This document shows, one piece after another, positions 1-7,250 of a stretch of 64,000 nucleotides of DNA. The notes under the pieces were generated by a model. It saw only the letters and a program-made list of their open reading frames with translations, had not been told where the DNA came from and searched no databases. The DNA comes from Candidatus Rifleibacteriota bacterium (GTDB taxonomy: Bacteria > Muiribacteriota > Ozemobacteria > Ozemobacterales > Ozemobacteraceae). The position numbers and the translations under genes were made by a program. Within the stretch, counting starts at the first letter, position 1. Every line of letters starts with the position of its first letter. The stretch spans positions 25,268-89,267 of the forward strand of contig JADFXM010000030.1 in assembly GCA_015233565.1 (NCBI GenBank), in the 5' to 3' direction.

Positions 1-1
1 A

Positions 2-712
2 GATCCAGGTTTCCTTGAAAACGTAAAAGCCGGAAGATATCCGAAAGTTTCAGCTTCCTTTTATAAACCCGATTCACCAGGTAATCCGAAACCGGGAACT
101 TATTACCTGCAACATATAGGTTTCCTGGGCGCTCATCCGCCAGCGTTGAAGGATTTAAAACCAATCCAGTTTGCGGAAAACGAAAATTGTCTTGAATTCA
201 CTGAAGAAATAAGTTTTGAGGAGAACAGCATGGACAAAAAAGCACAGGAGGAATTGGCTCAGAAAGAGCAAAAGCTCCAACAACAGGAATTGAATTTTGG
301 GGAGCGTGAAAAATCTATTAAAGAACGCGAAACCCTGCTTAAAAAGAAGGAGTGCGAGGTTTTCATTGACGGTCTAATCAAGGACGGCAGATTTATCCCC
401 GGACATCGGGAAAGCATAATCTCTTTCATGGCCGCTCTGCCGGAAAATTCAACTTTGGAATTCGGTGAAGGGGATAAGAAAGTCCAGGAGCCGATGGTTT
501 CCACTTTCAAAAAATTCCTCAGCAGCCTTCCGAAGGTTGTCAGTTTCGGTGAAGCCGTTCCACCTGAAAAGGGTGACACGGTTGATTTCGCTGCACCGGC
601 TGGTTTCGAAGTGAAGCCTGAAAAAGCGGAGCTTCATCTCAAGGCTCTGATGCATCAGAAGAAAAACAATTGTGACTACATAACTGCTTACAAAGCAGTA
701 GGAGGTAAATGA
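2..712 (+). CDS. Phage prohead protease/scaffold (Mu gpI-like), 5' partial
   Basis: The frame is open from the window edge, so the N-terminus is missing. The visible N-terminal part contains the GFLGAHPPALK stretch that typifies the Mu-type phage I protein and related prohead proteases, which cleave scaffold and capsid precursor during head maturation. After about residue 75 it becomes a charged, Gln/Glu/Lys-rich coiled coil (EELAQKEQKLQQQELNF), then a C-terminal helical region, as expected of a scaffold. An internal in-frame ATG at 230 may give a separate scaffold product. The stop overlaps the next start (ATGATG). The catalytic Ser/His residues cannot be assigned because the front of the protein is off-window. 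Confidence 0.8.
   Translation, partial: DPGFLENVKAGRYPKVSASFYKPDSPGNPKPGTYYLQHIGFLGAHPPALKDLKPIQFAENENCLEFTEEISFEENSMDKKAQEELAQKEQKLQQQELNFGEREKSIKERETLLKKKECEVFIDGLIKDGRFIPGHRESIISFMAALPENSTLEFGEGDKKVQEPMVSTFKKFLSSLPKVVSFGEAVPPEKGDTVDFAAPAGFEVKPEKAELHLKALMHQKKNNCDYITAYKAVGGK
230..712 (+). CDS. Putative internal-start scaffold protein (Mu gpZ-like)
   Basis: An in-frame ATG at 230 inside the protease gene is preceded by GAGGAG (218-223) with a 6-nt spacer, a better ribosome site than many in this cluster. Translation from here would give a 160-residue product starting MDKKAQEELAQ, consisting of the coiled-coil scaffold part alone. In phage Mu the scaffold Z is made in exactly this way from within gene I. 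The start signal is seen directly in the sequence. That it is used is inferred by analogy. Confidence 0.5.
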   Translation: MDKKAQEELAQKEQKLQQQELNFGEREKSIKERETLLKKKECEVFIDGLIKDGRFIPGHRESIISFMAALPENSTLEFGEGDKKVQEPMVSTFKKFLSSLPKVVSFGEAVPPEKGDTVDFAAPAGFEVKPEKAELHLKALMHQKKNNCDYITAYKAVGGK

Positions 713-1050
713 TGGCCGCACAAAGCAAAGGATTGTTGCCACTTACGCTGATCGCTTCAGGAGCAATCAGAACAAATCGTTTCGTTAAGGCAAACGGCGC
801 AGAAGCAGACGCGACTGAAGCTGCAATTGGAGTATCGCAGTATGCGGCTGCTGACGGTGAACCGGTGGCAGTAGACACCTACGGAACAGCAGTTGTTGAA
901 TCCGGGGGTGTGTTTTCAGCAGGCGTCCAGGTTGAAAGCGACGCGGACGGAAAAGCCGTTGTCTATTCAGCCGGTGTCATTAACGGCAGAGCTCTTCAGG
1001 CTTCCACCGCTTCCGGCCAGATGGTTGAAATTTTGGTTTTGCCAAAATAA
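712..1050 (+). CDS. Head decoration (capsid cement) protein
   Basis: This is a 112-residue Ala/Gly/Val-rich beta protein lying between scaffold and major capsid genes, the usual place of the decoration protein. The pattern of a short N-terminal Leu-rich strand, then AIGVSQYAAADGEPVAV and repeated GG/AGVQV turns resembles the DUF2190 and Mu-type decoration proteins that stabilise the capsid surface. Start choice: GGAGGT at 701-706 is 5 nt from the ATG at 712 but only 2 nt from the one at 709, so 712 is preferred. The gene is translationally coupled to the protease gene by the ATGA overlap. The family assignment rests on position and composition more than on a diagnostic motif. Confidence 0.65.
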   Translation: MAAQSKGLLPLTLIASGAIRTNRFVKANGAEADATEAAIGVSQYAAADGEPVAVDTYGTAVVESGGVFSAGVQVESDADGKAVVYSAGVINGRALQASTASGQMVEILVLPK

Positions 1051-1081
1051 GGCCAGAAGAAAGTAAAGGAGAAATACTCAA

Positions 1082-2011
1082 ATGGGAATGAGTCCATCAC
1101 AAATTCGTGTTATTGATCCGGTATTGACCACGGTAGCGTTTGGTTATAAAAACCGTGATTTCATCGGGAATGCCCTTTTTCCAGCGGTTCCAGTTGGAGC
1201 ATCCGGCGGCCAGGTTATCACTTTCGGCAAGGAAGCTTTCAAGCTTTATAATACCAGAAGAGCCCCTGGAACTGTCGTGAAGAGAGTTACCTTCGGGTAT
1301 CTCGGCACTTCATTTGCACTCCTTGGAAATGCCTTGGCTGGGGTAGTTCCAATTGAATATCTGAGAGATGCCAAACAGTTGCCCGGAATTGATCTTGGAA
1401 CCAGGGCGTTGAATTTGGCAATGAGATGCAACCTTCTGACTCTTGAGGTGGAACAGGCCGCAATTGCTCTTAATGCAGCTTTGTATGATTCCAGCCACAA
1501 AGTAACCCTTTCCGGCACCTCAAAATGGTCCGATCCATCACCCGCATCTGATCCGGTTAAGACAATCGGGGATTATTGCGAAGCTATTCGAGCTTCTACC
1601 GGTGTTAATCCAAATGTATTTGCCCTTTCAGCTTTGGCTTTCAATGCCCTGAAAAATAACCCCTATATAACTGATCGGTTTAAACATACTTCAGCCGGAA
1701 GTATAACCGCTGAAATGCTTGCCGCGCTTCTTGATATTAAAAAAATTGTTATCGGCAAAGCTATTTATGATGATAACGGCACTTTCGCTGATATCTGGGG
1801 AAATAATGCAGTTCTTGCTTACGTTCCGGAATCACCATCAGGAGCGGAAGAACCAAGCTATGGTTACACCTATACCATGCAGGACCATCCTGTGGTTGAA
1901 GAGGCTTATTACGACCAAGATTGCAGATCGTGGATTTATCCGGTCATTTATGAACGCGCTCCGGTTTCTTCAGGTATTACATGCGGCTTTTTGATTCAGA
2001 ATCCAAACTGA
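1082..2011 (+). CDS. Major capsid protein
   Basis: A 309-residue protein that builds the capsid shell. It follows the scaffold and decoration genes, and has the length and make-up of Mu-type HK97-fold major capsid proteins: an N-terminal segment (VIDPVLTTVAFGYKN), a helical spine region near residues 85-135, a central segment of the type NPNVFALSALAFNALKNNP, and a C-terminal beta-rich SWIYPVIYERAPV block. A strong AAGGAG site precedes the ATG at 1082; a second ATG at 1088 is possible. No obvious cleavable pro-region is seen. The overlapping hairpins after the next small gene may set its expression relative to the downstream genes. Confidence 0.85.
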   Translation: MGMSPSQIRVIDPVLTTVAFGYKNRDFIGNALFPAVPVGASGGQVITFGKEAFKLYNTRRAPGTVVKRVTFGYLGTSFALLGNALAGVVPIEYLRDAKQLPGIDLGTRALNLAMRCNLLTLEVEQAAIALNAALYDSSHKVTLSGTSKWSDPSPASDPVKTIGDYCEAIRASTGVNPNVFALSALAFNALKNNPYITDRFKHTSAGSITAEMLAALLDIKKIVIGKAIYDDNGTFADIWGNNAVLAYVPESPSGAEEPSYGYTYTMQDHPVVEEAYYDQDCRSWIYPVIYERAPVSSGITCGFLIQNPN

Positions 2012-2023
2012 TGGAGATGAAGA

Positions 2024-2191
2024 ATGAAAACATACAAAGTGATTTCCCCTTTGAAACACGATGGAAAGGCTTTCAAGATTGGCTCTTCCGTTGAAATGTC
2101 GGAGGAAGAGGCGAAAAAGCTGATAAAGATTCAGGTCCTGGAAGAAACTCCGGTTTCAAGCCCGGAACCAGGTGAAAAGAAAAAGAAGTAA
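2024..2191 (+). CDS. Small phage protein, DUF7210-like
   Basis: A 55-residue protein with a GGAG site upstream, lying between the capsid and gp36-like genes. The sequence MKTYKVISPLKHDGKAF, then SSVEMSEEEAKKLI and a Lys-rich tail ending EKKKK, matches the small 'K-x-L-x-H-x-G' proteins (DUF7210 type) that sit after the capsid gene in many Mu-like phages. Their function is not established. The gene was recognised from codon structure and context. Confidence 0.7.
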   Translation: MKTYKVISPLKHDGKAFKIGSSVEMSEEEAKKLIKIQVLEETPVSSPEPGEKKKK

Positions 2192-2200
2192 AGGCCCGGG

Positions 2201-2247
2201 GAAACTTCTTACAAGAAGTTTCTCCAAACCTCTTGTAAGAATTTTTT
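2201..2247 (+). terminator. Two mutually exclusive hairpins, second followed by T6
   Basis: Hairpin 1 pairs 2201-2210 with 2213-2222 (GAAACTTCTT/AAGAAGTTTC). Hairpin 2 pairs TTCTTACAAG (2206-2215) with CTTGTAAGAA (2232-2241) and is followed at once by six Ts (2242-2247), so it has the form of an intrinsic terminator. The two share bases and cannot form together. The stems are AT-rich, so a partial terminator is more likely than a complete stop. Confidence 0.45.
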
Positions 2248-2263
2248 CAGAAGGAAAAGCAAA

Positions 2264-2686
2264 ATGCCATACTGCGTTAAACAAGATATGATCGATCGTT
2301 TCGGCACAACGGAGCTGGCCGAATTGACCGCCAACAGCACGACAATAGATGACACCGTTCTTGCGCGTGCAATGAGTGGGGCAGAAGCTGAAATAAACGG
2401 TTATCTTCTGGCAAAATATTCCCTTCCATTGGCGAGTCCACCGGATATTCTGAAAGAATTGAACTGCGACATTGCAAGATACAAGTTGTATCGCAAGGTC
2501 CCGGCTCCTGAAAGAATAAAAGATACTTATGACGAGGCTGTAAAAACACTTGAAAAAATATCAAAAGGCGTAATCAGTTTGGGCATAACAAGCGCTCAGA
2601 CTCCGGTTGCTCCAGTTGGCGGGCCACAAATTGAAAACACTGATCGTGTATTCGACCGAGCTGGCTTGAGCGGGTGGGATGAATGA
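2264..2686 (+). CDS. Mu gp36-like head-completion protein (DUF1320)
   Basis: A 140-residue protein with the DUF1320/gp36 pattern: N-terminal Y-C-x-x-x-D-M-x-D-R-F-G, a helical bundle with the AEINGYLLAKYSLPL stretch, then the DIARYKLY helix and a Pro-rich C-terminal tail. In Mu-type phages this protein belongs to the head-tail connector/completion set and lies directly before gp37, as it does here. It shares an ATGA overlap with the next gene. The ATG at 2264 has an AAGGAAAAG site. Confidence 0.85.
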   Translation: MPYCVKQDMIDRFGTTELAELTANSTTIDDTVLARAMSGAEAEINGYLLAKYSLPLASPPDILKELNCDIARYKLYRKVPAPERIKDTYDEAVKTLEKISKGVISLGITSAQTPVAPVGGPQIENTDRVFDRAGLSGWDE

Positions 2687-3090
2687 TCTCTGAAATTGAA
2701 ACGGCCATCGTGAACCGTTTGAATAGTCAGATAACCACCATCAAAGCAGTGGCCACACCTGACGAACCTGACGGCTTTAAGGAGCTTCCTTCTAAAGTTT
2801 CCAATGGATTGATCGTGGTCACTTACAAGGGGACGACTTTTGAGACCCTTACTCAGGGAGCCTCTGATCAGGAGCGCACTATTCAGTTTGCAGTGTTTTT
2901 GCTTTACAAGACTTTGCGGGACCATTCCGGGTCTTACGCTCTTTTAAAAAGTATTAGAACAGCACTCAATGGTTATGCCGTTTGGAGCACTATTCCGCTG
3001 GAATGCGTCGAAGAACGATTTCTGGCACACACCCCAGATTTATGGCTCTGGGGAATGACTTTTCAAATCGAAGTTTTAAACGAGGAGTAA
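2683..3090 (+). CDS. Mu gp37-like protein (DUF1834)
   Basis: A 135-residue protein, translationally coupled to the gp36-like gene. An N-terminal helix (EIETAIVNRLNSQ) is followed by a beta-rich domain with the YKGTTFETL and IQFAVFLL strands and a C-terminal MTFQIEVL strand. This is the layout of the DUF1834/gp37 family, which resembles tail-terminator or neck proteins. Position between gp36-like and tail-tube genes supports a role at the head-tail joint. Confidence 0.75.
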   Translation: MISEIETAIVNRLNSQITTIKAVATPDEPDGFKELPSKVSNGLIVVTYKGTTFETLTQGASDQERTIQFAVFLLYKTLRDHSGSYALLKSIRTALNGYAVWSTIPLECVEERFLAHTPDLWLWGMTFQIEVLNEE

Positions 3091-3093
3091 AAC

Positions 3094-4137
3094 ATGGGAG
3101 TAAGAAAGACAGGAAAATACGGTCAGATAATGATTCCAACCGGCGATGGAATTCAGGTTGCGAATGCCGCTCTTACCAAATCAGCATCGAAAACAATTCA
3201 GGGAACGGTTTTTTCCAATAGATTTTATGCCACTGCTTCCCGATCGATGTGGAACAAGGGTAAAGGTATTTCCGCAAGAATACAGGGAATTGTCGGTGAG
3301 GCAAGCGTAACTCCAGCGACAGGAAATAATAACGTTCAGACGAATGCTTTTTCTTACTATAAGGACAACGGCACAATTCAGTCTGCACCAGCAGATACAA
3401 GTGTTACTATCGTCAGACCTGCGACTGGAAAATACAACTGGAATTTGGTTGTAGTAGATATGGACGATGGAACAATTTCGGCGATTACCGGCTCAGACGG
3501 CGATTCATATTCAGATGTTTTTGATGCCGCCGGTGGTCCGCCTCTGGTAGCAATAGACAAACTCATAATTGGCGCAGTTAAACTTTCAACTGATACCGCT
3601 GCTCCAGTCGTTGCGGCGGATATCACACAATTTCTCTCAACGGGCACGCTTATTCAGGAAAGATCGGACATGCCCGGATATTTCGAATATCCCATGGAAG
3701 GCGGAGTTTTGTTGAACGAAGCTTTGCTTGTGTGTCATACCGGAAGTGTGGCGAGAAAGGTCTATGCCAGCTATTACGATTTCTATTCCCTTCTGACACC
3801 TCTCGGCGATACCACAAAGTGGAGTCTTGATGTTTCTTCCGACACAACTTCCATGCAAGCTCAAGGGGATTCCGGCGCTCAGTCGGATTTATCCGGGCCT
3901 CCGAAATGGTCGGGCGGTTTTTCGAGATTCCATGTGAGAGATGTTGTCCTTTATAACCTCGGAGTAAATAGAAGGACAGGTATTGTCAGATTATTTCCTG
4001 ACCGGAATGACACTACCGTTTATTACGAAGGTGCTGTGATTGTCAAGGGTTTCAAAATGGACTGCGATATGTCCAACCCCATGATGGAAGAAATCACCTT
4101 TGAGGGCGATGGAAACCTTGAATTGCGCGGTCTTTGA
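3094..4137 (+). CDS. Major tail tube protein
   Basis: A 347-residue protein that probably forms the tail tube. It precedes the chaperone/frameshift gene and tape measure, the fixed place of the tube gene in siphophages. The C-terminal part has the typical tube ending, with strands such as YYEGAVIVKGFKM followed by the ITFEGDGNLEL strand. The N-terminal GKYGQIMIPTGDG and the central DMDDGTISAITG region are beta-rich. It is longer than small siphophage tube proteins (about 150-250 residues), so an extra surface domain in residues 60-190 is likely. Only one such gene occurs and no sheath gene precedes it. Confidence 0.7.
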   Translation: MGVRKTGKYGQIMIPTGDGIQVANAALTKSASKTIQGTVFSNRFYATASRSMWNKGKGISARIQGIVGEASVTPATGNNNVQTNAFSYYKDNGTIQSAPADTSVTIVRPATGKYNWNLVVVDMDDGTISAITGSDGDSYSDVFDAAGGPPLVAIDKLIIGAVKLSTDTAAPVVAADITQFLSTGTLIQERSDMPGYFEYPMEGGVLLNEALLVCHTGSVARKVYASYYDFYSLLTPLGDTTKWSLDVSSDTTSMQAQGDSGAQSDLSGPPKWSGGFSRFHVRDVVLYNLGVNRRTGIVRLFPDRNDTTVYYEGAVIVKGFKMDCDMSNPMMEEITFEGDGNLELRGL

Positions 4138-4170
4138 TGACTAATCAATGAAATAAAGAAAGGTAAAAAG

Positions 4171-4491
4171 ATGAAAGTTTTAACCAAAGAAGAATTGTTT
4201 TCAGCAATCAATAACGAACCCCAGACTTTCGAGTCTCGGGTATTTGGTGGTGCCGTGACATATCGACTGGCAAAAGTAGGCGACAAAGCCTATGCAAGAA
4301 AATACACCACAAAAGGCGGTGTTCTGGATAGTGAAGAATTCGAATGCGCCATCATTGCCCGATGTCTGATTGATCCGCAATTGGCCGAGATGGATATTCT
4401 TGAATTGTATAAACTTAACGCCGCTGAAGTCAATCGCCTGGCGTCTGCTATTCTATCTGCTGGTGGCAAGGTTCTCGACCCTTTGAAATAA
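4171..4491 (+). CDS. Tail assembly chaperone, short form (gpG-like)
   Basis: A 106-residue protein located between tube and tape measure. Its fold type (KEELFSAINNEPQTF; the YRLAKVGDKAYARKY beta hairpin; the helical AEMDILELYKLNAAEVNRL C-terminus) is usual for tail chaperones, which hold the tape measure during tube assembly and are not in the final virion. Its last codons contain a slippery heptamer that gives the longer G-T form. The ATG at 4171 has an AAAGGT site. Confidence 0.75.
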   Translation: MKVLTKEELFSAINNEPQTFESRVFGGAVTYRLAKVGDKAYARKYTTKGGVLDSEEFECAIIARCLIDPQLAEMDILELYKLNAAEVNRLASAILSAGGKVLDPLK

Positions 4492-4652
4492 AGGAAAGCA
4501 TTGAAAAGGACCCCGACCTTTTCAATGCTTTCGCTCTTGCTTATCGTCATCACTGGTCCCTCAAAACCGTTTTTGAAATGTCCCTTCCTGAGTATTACGG
4601 ATGGCTCTCTTTTCATGAAATAGTCCAGGAGAAGAAGAATTCGAATGGGTGA
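4171..4652 (+). CDS. Tail assembly chaperone, frameshifted long form (gpG-T-like)
   Basis: A -1 shift at C CCT TTG (4479-4485) bypasses the TAA at 4489 and continues in the -1 frame to TGA at 4650-4652, giving a 160-residue fusion. The added 55 residues start EIKESIEKDPDLF and include AYRHHWSLKTVFEMSLPEYY and a Lys-rich end. Their W/Y-rich helical make-up is typical of T domains that bind the tape measure. No separate good start exists for this segment, and the extension ends just inside the tape-measure start. In lambda-like and Mu-like siphophages the same arrangement sets the G:G-T ratio. Confidence 0.75.
4479..4532 (+). promoter_or_regulatory. Programmed -1 frameshift element
   Basis: The slippery heptamer is C CCT TTG (X XXY YYZ form) at 4479-4485, in phase with the short chaperone frame. 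An 8-nt spacer (4486-4493) leads into a perfect 16-bp stem, 4494-4509 pairing with 4517-4532 around a 7-nt loop (ACCCCGA). The short-form stop (4489-4491) lies in the spacer. All three parts of a canonical -1 signal are present at standard distances. Confidence 0.85.
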
Positions 4653-6897
4653 TCTCGCAAAAAAACTAACGATAAACGTTGATGTTGCTGGAATAACCAG
4701 TGCTATTTCCGGGTTTCGCGACCTGGGCAATACCATGGGTGGCATGGGTGGTATGAGCGCCAATGTCAATGGATTATCCGAAAAAATGGCAACTTTAGAG
4801 GAAACCACCCAAAAGAACAAAAAGAAATCCGACGAATGGTTTGATTCACTTTTTAAGCTGAATACCGCGTGGGATCTTTTATCCAAAACTGTTGGGGTGG
4901 CAAAAAGCGTTTTTGATTCAATCGTCGGGGTGGGTTCTAGCATCGCTTCTGACTTTATTCAAACTTCGTCAACCTTTGAACAATTGAATGTCCGATTTGA
5001 AAGTGTCTTTGGTGGTTCTGGCCCCGCCGAGCGTGCGCTTGACTGGGCCAAAGAATTCGGGGCGAGAACTCCGCTGACTATGGAAGAAGTCACAAACCAG
5101 ATGATCAAATTGAAAACTTTCGGTTTTGATCCTATGGATGGAATCATGCAAAAGCTGGGTGACACAGCCTATGCACTTGGCACTGATTTCGACGGTGTTG
5201 TAACAGCCCTTGGACAGATGAAGCTCAAGGGCAAGGTCTCTGCTGAAGAACTCATGCAGTTAACGGAAAGAAATATTCCTGCAATACAGATTCTTCAGGA
5301 CAAATTCCATCTGACCGCCAAACAAATGGAAAACATTGGCAACGCTGGTATAAAGGTGGATGACGCAATAAAGACAATTGTGGACACTCTGGGAACGAAA
5401 TACGCCGGTGCCATGCAAAAAGCTTCTGATACATGGGCCGGTTCGTTTTCTACAATTGAAGACAGTTTGACATTGATGAAGCTGAAAATCATGGATTCCG
5501 GTCCTTATGATTTTCTGGTTTCGAAGGCCCGGGATGTGAGAGATGCACTTTCGACAATGATGGATTCGAAAGTTTTTGCAGATCTCGCAAAACAGATTGG
5601 AGGAGGAATAACCGAGGGTTTAATTAAAGTTGAATCGCTGTTTAAGAGGGTGTTTTCAAAAGACGTATTTAATGAGGTTCTTGATGGTGCTGCAATATTT
5701 GCAGCAGGAATTGCAGGCACATTTAATGACATTATAGATAAATTTAAGCTTTTGGGTGTGGGAACGAATTTTGTTTCTGGTTTGGAAGCATTTCTTCAGT
5801 TTGTTAATTTAATTCGGGTGGCAATTAATAACATTCTTGAAGCTGTATCTCTCGCTATAGAAGTAGTTGTGGCCAAAATTCAAACCGCTATTTCTAATGG
5901 AGCTTGGTGGACAAAAGCTCTGGATTTGAAAGCTGAAGATATGGAAGGACTGAATAAACTTGCTGGAGGCATAAGAAGCCTTAAGGATCTGCTTGGTGGC
6001 GATTCTGGTTTGTCAGATTCTTTCAAGAAAATAAAAGATTTTTTCCCCAATATAAATAAATCGCTTGATAGTTGGAAAATTGATTTGAGTTCAATCTGGC
6101 AAACCCATGCAAAAATAAAAGACGCGATAGACAATCTGGGCAAAGGTTACTCGACCATGGGAGAAGCTGTTAAAGACCTTTTTTCCGGCCAAAACATTTT
6201 TGGTATCTTTGACAAATTTAAAAATTCATTCAATATCCGAGACGTTCTTAACATTCCAAAAGATATGGTTGACCAGGTCGGAAAAAATATTGGAACTTTT
6301 TTCGACTCCTTGAAGAACCCCGTAAAGATCGGTACTGGCAATTTCGAAGATGTTTTGAAATCCACAAAAACTCTATCCAATGAAACCATCGCCCAGATGA
6401 ATAAAGCCACTGAAAGCGCTATGTCAAACATGGGAATTTCAACCAGTAATGCTGTGGAAAAAGTGGAAAACATGGACAAACTCGTCATGGATGCCACGAG
6501 AGAATCCAACCATCATCTTGAAGAAATGGCAAAATTGGCGGCTGACAAGTTCAAAAGCGTATCTGAAACTGTGGGCGATGCTTTCAAAGCCTCCGAGGAA
6601 ACAATCGGAAAAGCCCTCGTTGCATATGCTGATGTCCTGAAAGAAGGCGACATCATCGCTCAGGGCAAAATGCAGATTGAAATTAAAGAAGAGCAGTCCG
6701 CAAGAGACAAACTCATCGAAACCATGCAGGATCTTGCTGACCAGGTTGAAGAGCAAAATCATCGCCAGGAAAAAGAACCCAAAATAGAAGTTACGGTGGA
6801 TGGGGCTGACGGTGCCATCAAGGAACTAATTGACCGAATTCTGACCGAAGCAATGATCAGGGCCAAATCAGAGGGAATACTGGTGGCTGGCGTATGA
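4645..6897 (+). CDS. Tail tape measure protein
   Basis: A 750-residue protein that fixes tail length and sits inside the tube. An N-terminal coiled-coil/Gly-Met stretch (GNTMGGMGGMSANVNG) leads into the classic tape-measure domain at about 100-280, with FEQLNVRFESVFGG, TPLTMEEVTNQMIKLK, GQMKLKGKVSAEELMQL and DTWAGSFSTIEDSLT. The middle contains hydrophobic helices (about 340-410), and the C-terminal 200 residues form a long helical region. The start overlaps the end of the frameshifted chaperone by 8 nt. The gene length would predict a tail near 110 nm by the usual 1.5 Angstrom per residue rule. Confidence 0.9.
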   Translation: MGDLAKKLTINVDVAGITSAISGFRDLGNTMGGMGGMSANVNGLSEKMATLEETTQKNKKKSDEWFDSLFKLNTAWDLLSKTVGVAKSVFDSIVGVGSSIASDFIQTSSTFEQLNVRFESVFGGSGPAERALDWAKEFGARTPLTMEEVTNQMIKLKTFGFDPMDGIMQKLGDTAYALGTDFDGVVTALGQMKLKGKVSAEELMQLTERNIPAIQILQDKFHLTAKQMENIGNAGIKVDDAIKTIVDTLGTKYAGAMQKASDTWAGSFSTIEDSLTLMKLKIMDSGPYDFLVSKARDVRDALSTMMDSKVFADLAKQIGGGITEGLIKVESLFKRVFSKDVFNEVLDGAAIFAAGIAGTFNDIIDKFKLLGVGTNFVSGLEAFLQFVNLIRVAINNILEAVSLAIEVVVAKIQTAISNGAWWTKALDLKAEDMEGLNKLAGGIRSLKDLLGGDSGLSDSFKKIKDFFPNINKSLDSWKIDLSSIWQTHAKIKDAIDNLGKGYSTMGEAVKDLFSGQNIFGIFDKFKNSFNIRDVLNIPKDMVDQVGKNIGTFFDSLKNPVKIGTGNFEDVLKSTKTLSNETIAQMNKATESAMSNMGISTSNAVEKVENMDKLVMDATRESNHHLEEMAKLAADKFKSVSETVGDAFKASEETIGKALVAYADVLKEGDIIAQGKMQIEIKEEQSARDKLIETMQDLADQVEEQNHRQEKEPKIEVTVDGADGAIKELIDRILTEAMIRAKSEGILVAGV

Positions 6898-7250
6898 TAA
6901 GAATTTTCGCCAACGTCAACGGAATTTCTTATGATGCCTCGATTCCCACGCCCGAACGCTGGGGAATTAACGCTTCCAGGCCAAGAGCCTCAAGGCAATC
7001 GCTTGCCGGTAATGTGATTCACCAGGTTGCATCCAAAGATATTTCAACTGCTGAAGTCACTTACTCCAACATTGTTCCAACCGCTGAATGCGAAAAAATC
7101 AGCGCCATCGATACCGGCAAAACCTCTTGCTTCCTATCAGACGGTTATCACCTGTATGAAGTGATAATTGATGCCCAGGTAAACGATTCAGGTATTCCCA
7201 GGAAAAAATTACTGACTGCAAAATTCAATGTTGTAAGGATGATCCTGTGA
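6894..7250 (+). CDS. Distal tail/baseplate protein of unknown family
   Basis: A 118-residue beta-rich protein overlapping the tape measure by ATGA and the next gene by GTGA, so the three are translationally coupled. Visible features are an N-terminal IFANVNGISYDA strand pair, a RASRQSLAGNVIHQVA segment and a C-terminal KKLLTAKFNVVRM strand. I do not recognise a named family. Small proteins directly after the tape measure in siphophages are usually distal-tail or baseplate wedge components, which is the best inference here. Confidence 0.6.
   Translation: MIRIFANVNGISYDASIPTPERWGINASRPRASRQSLAGNVIHQVASKDISTAEVTYSNIVPTAECEKISAIDTGKTSCFLSDGYHLYEVIIDAQVNDSGIPRKKLLTAKFNVVRMIL

Noticed and set aside
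4290..4943. 217-codon minus-strand frame
   Set aside because: Antisense to the tail chaperone and tape measure, both well supported, including the frameshift element.
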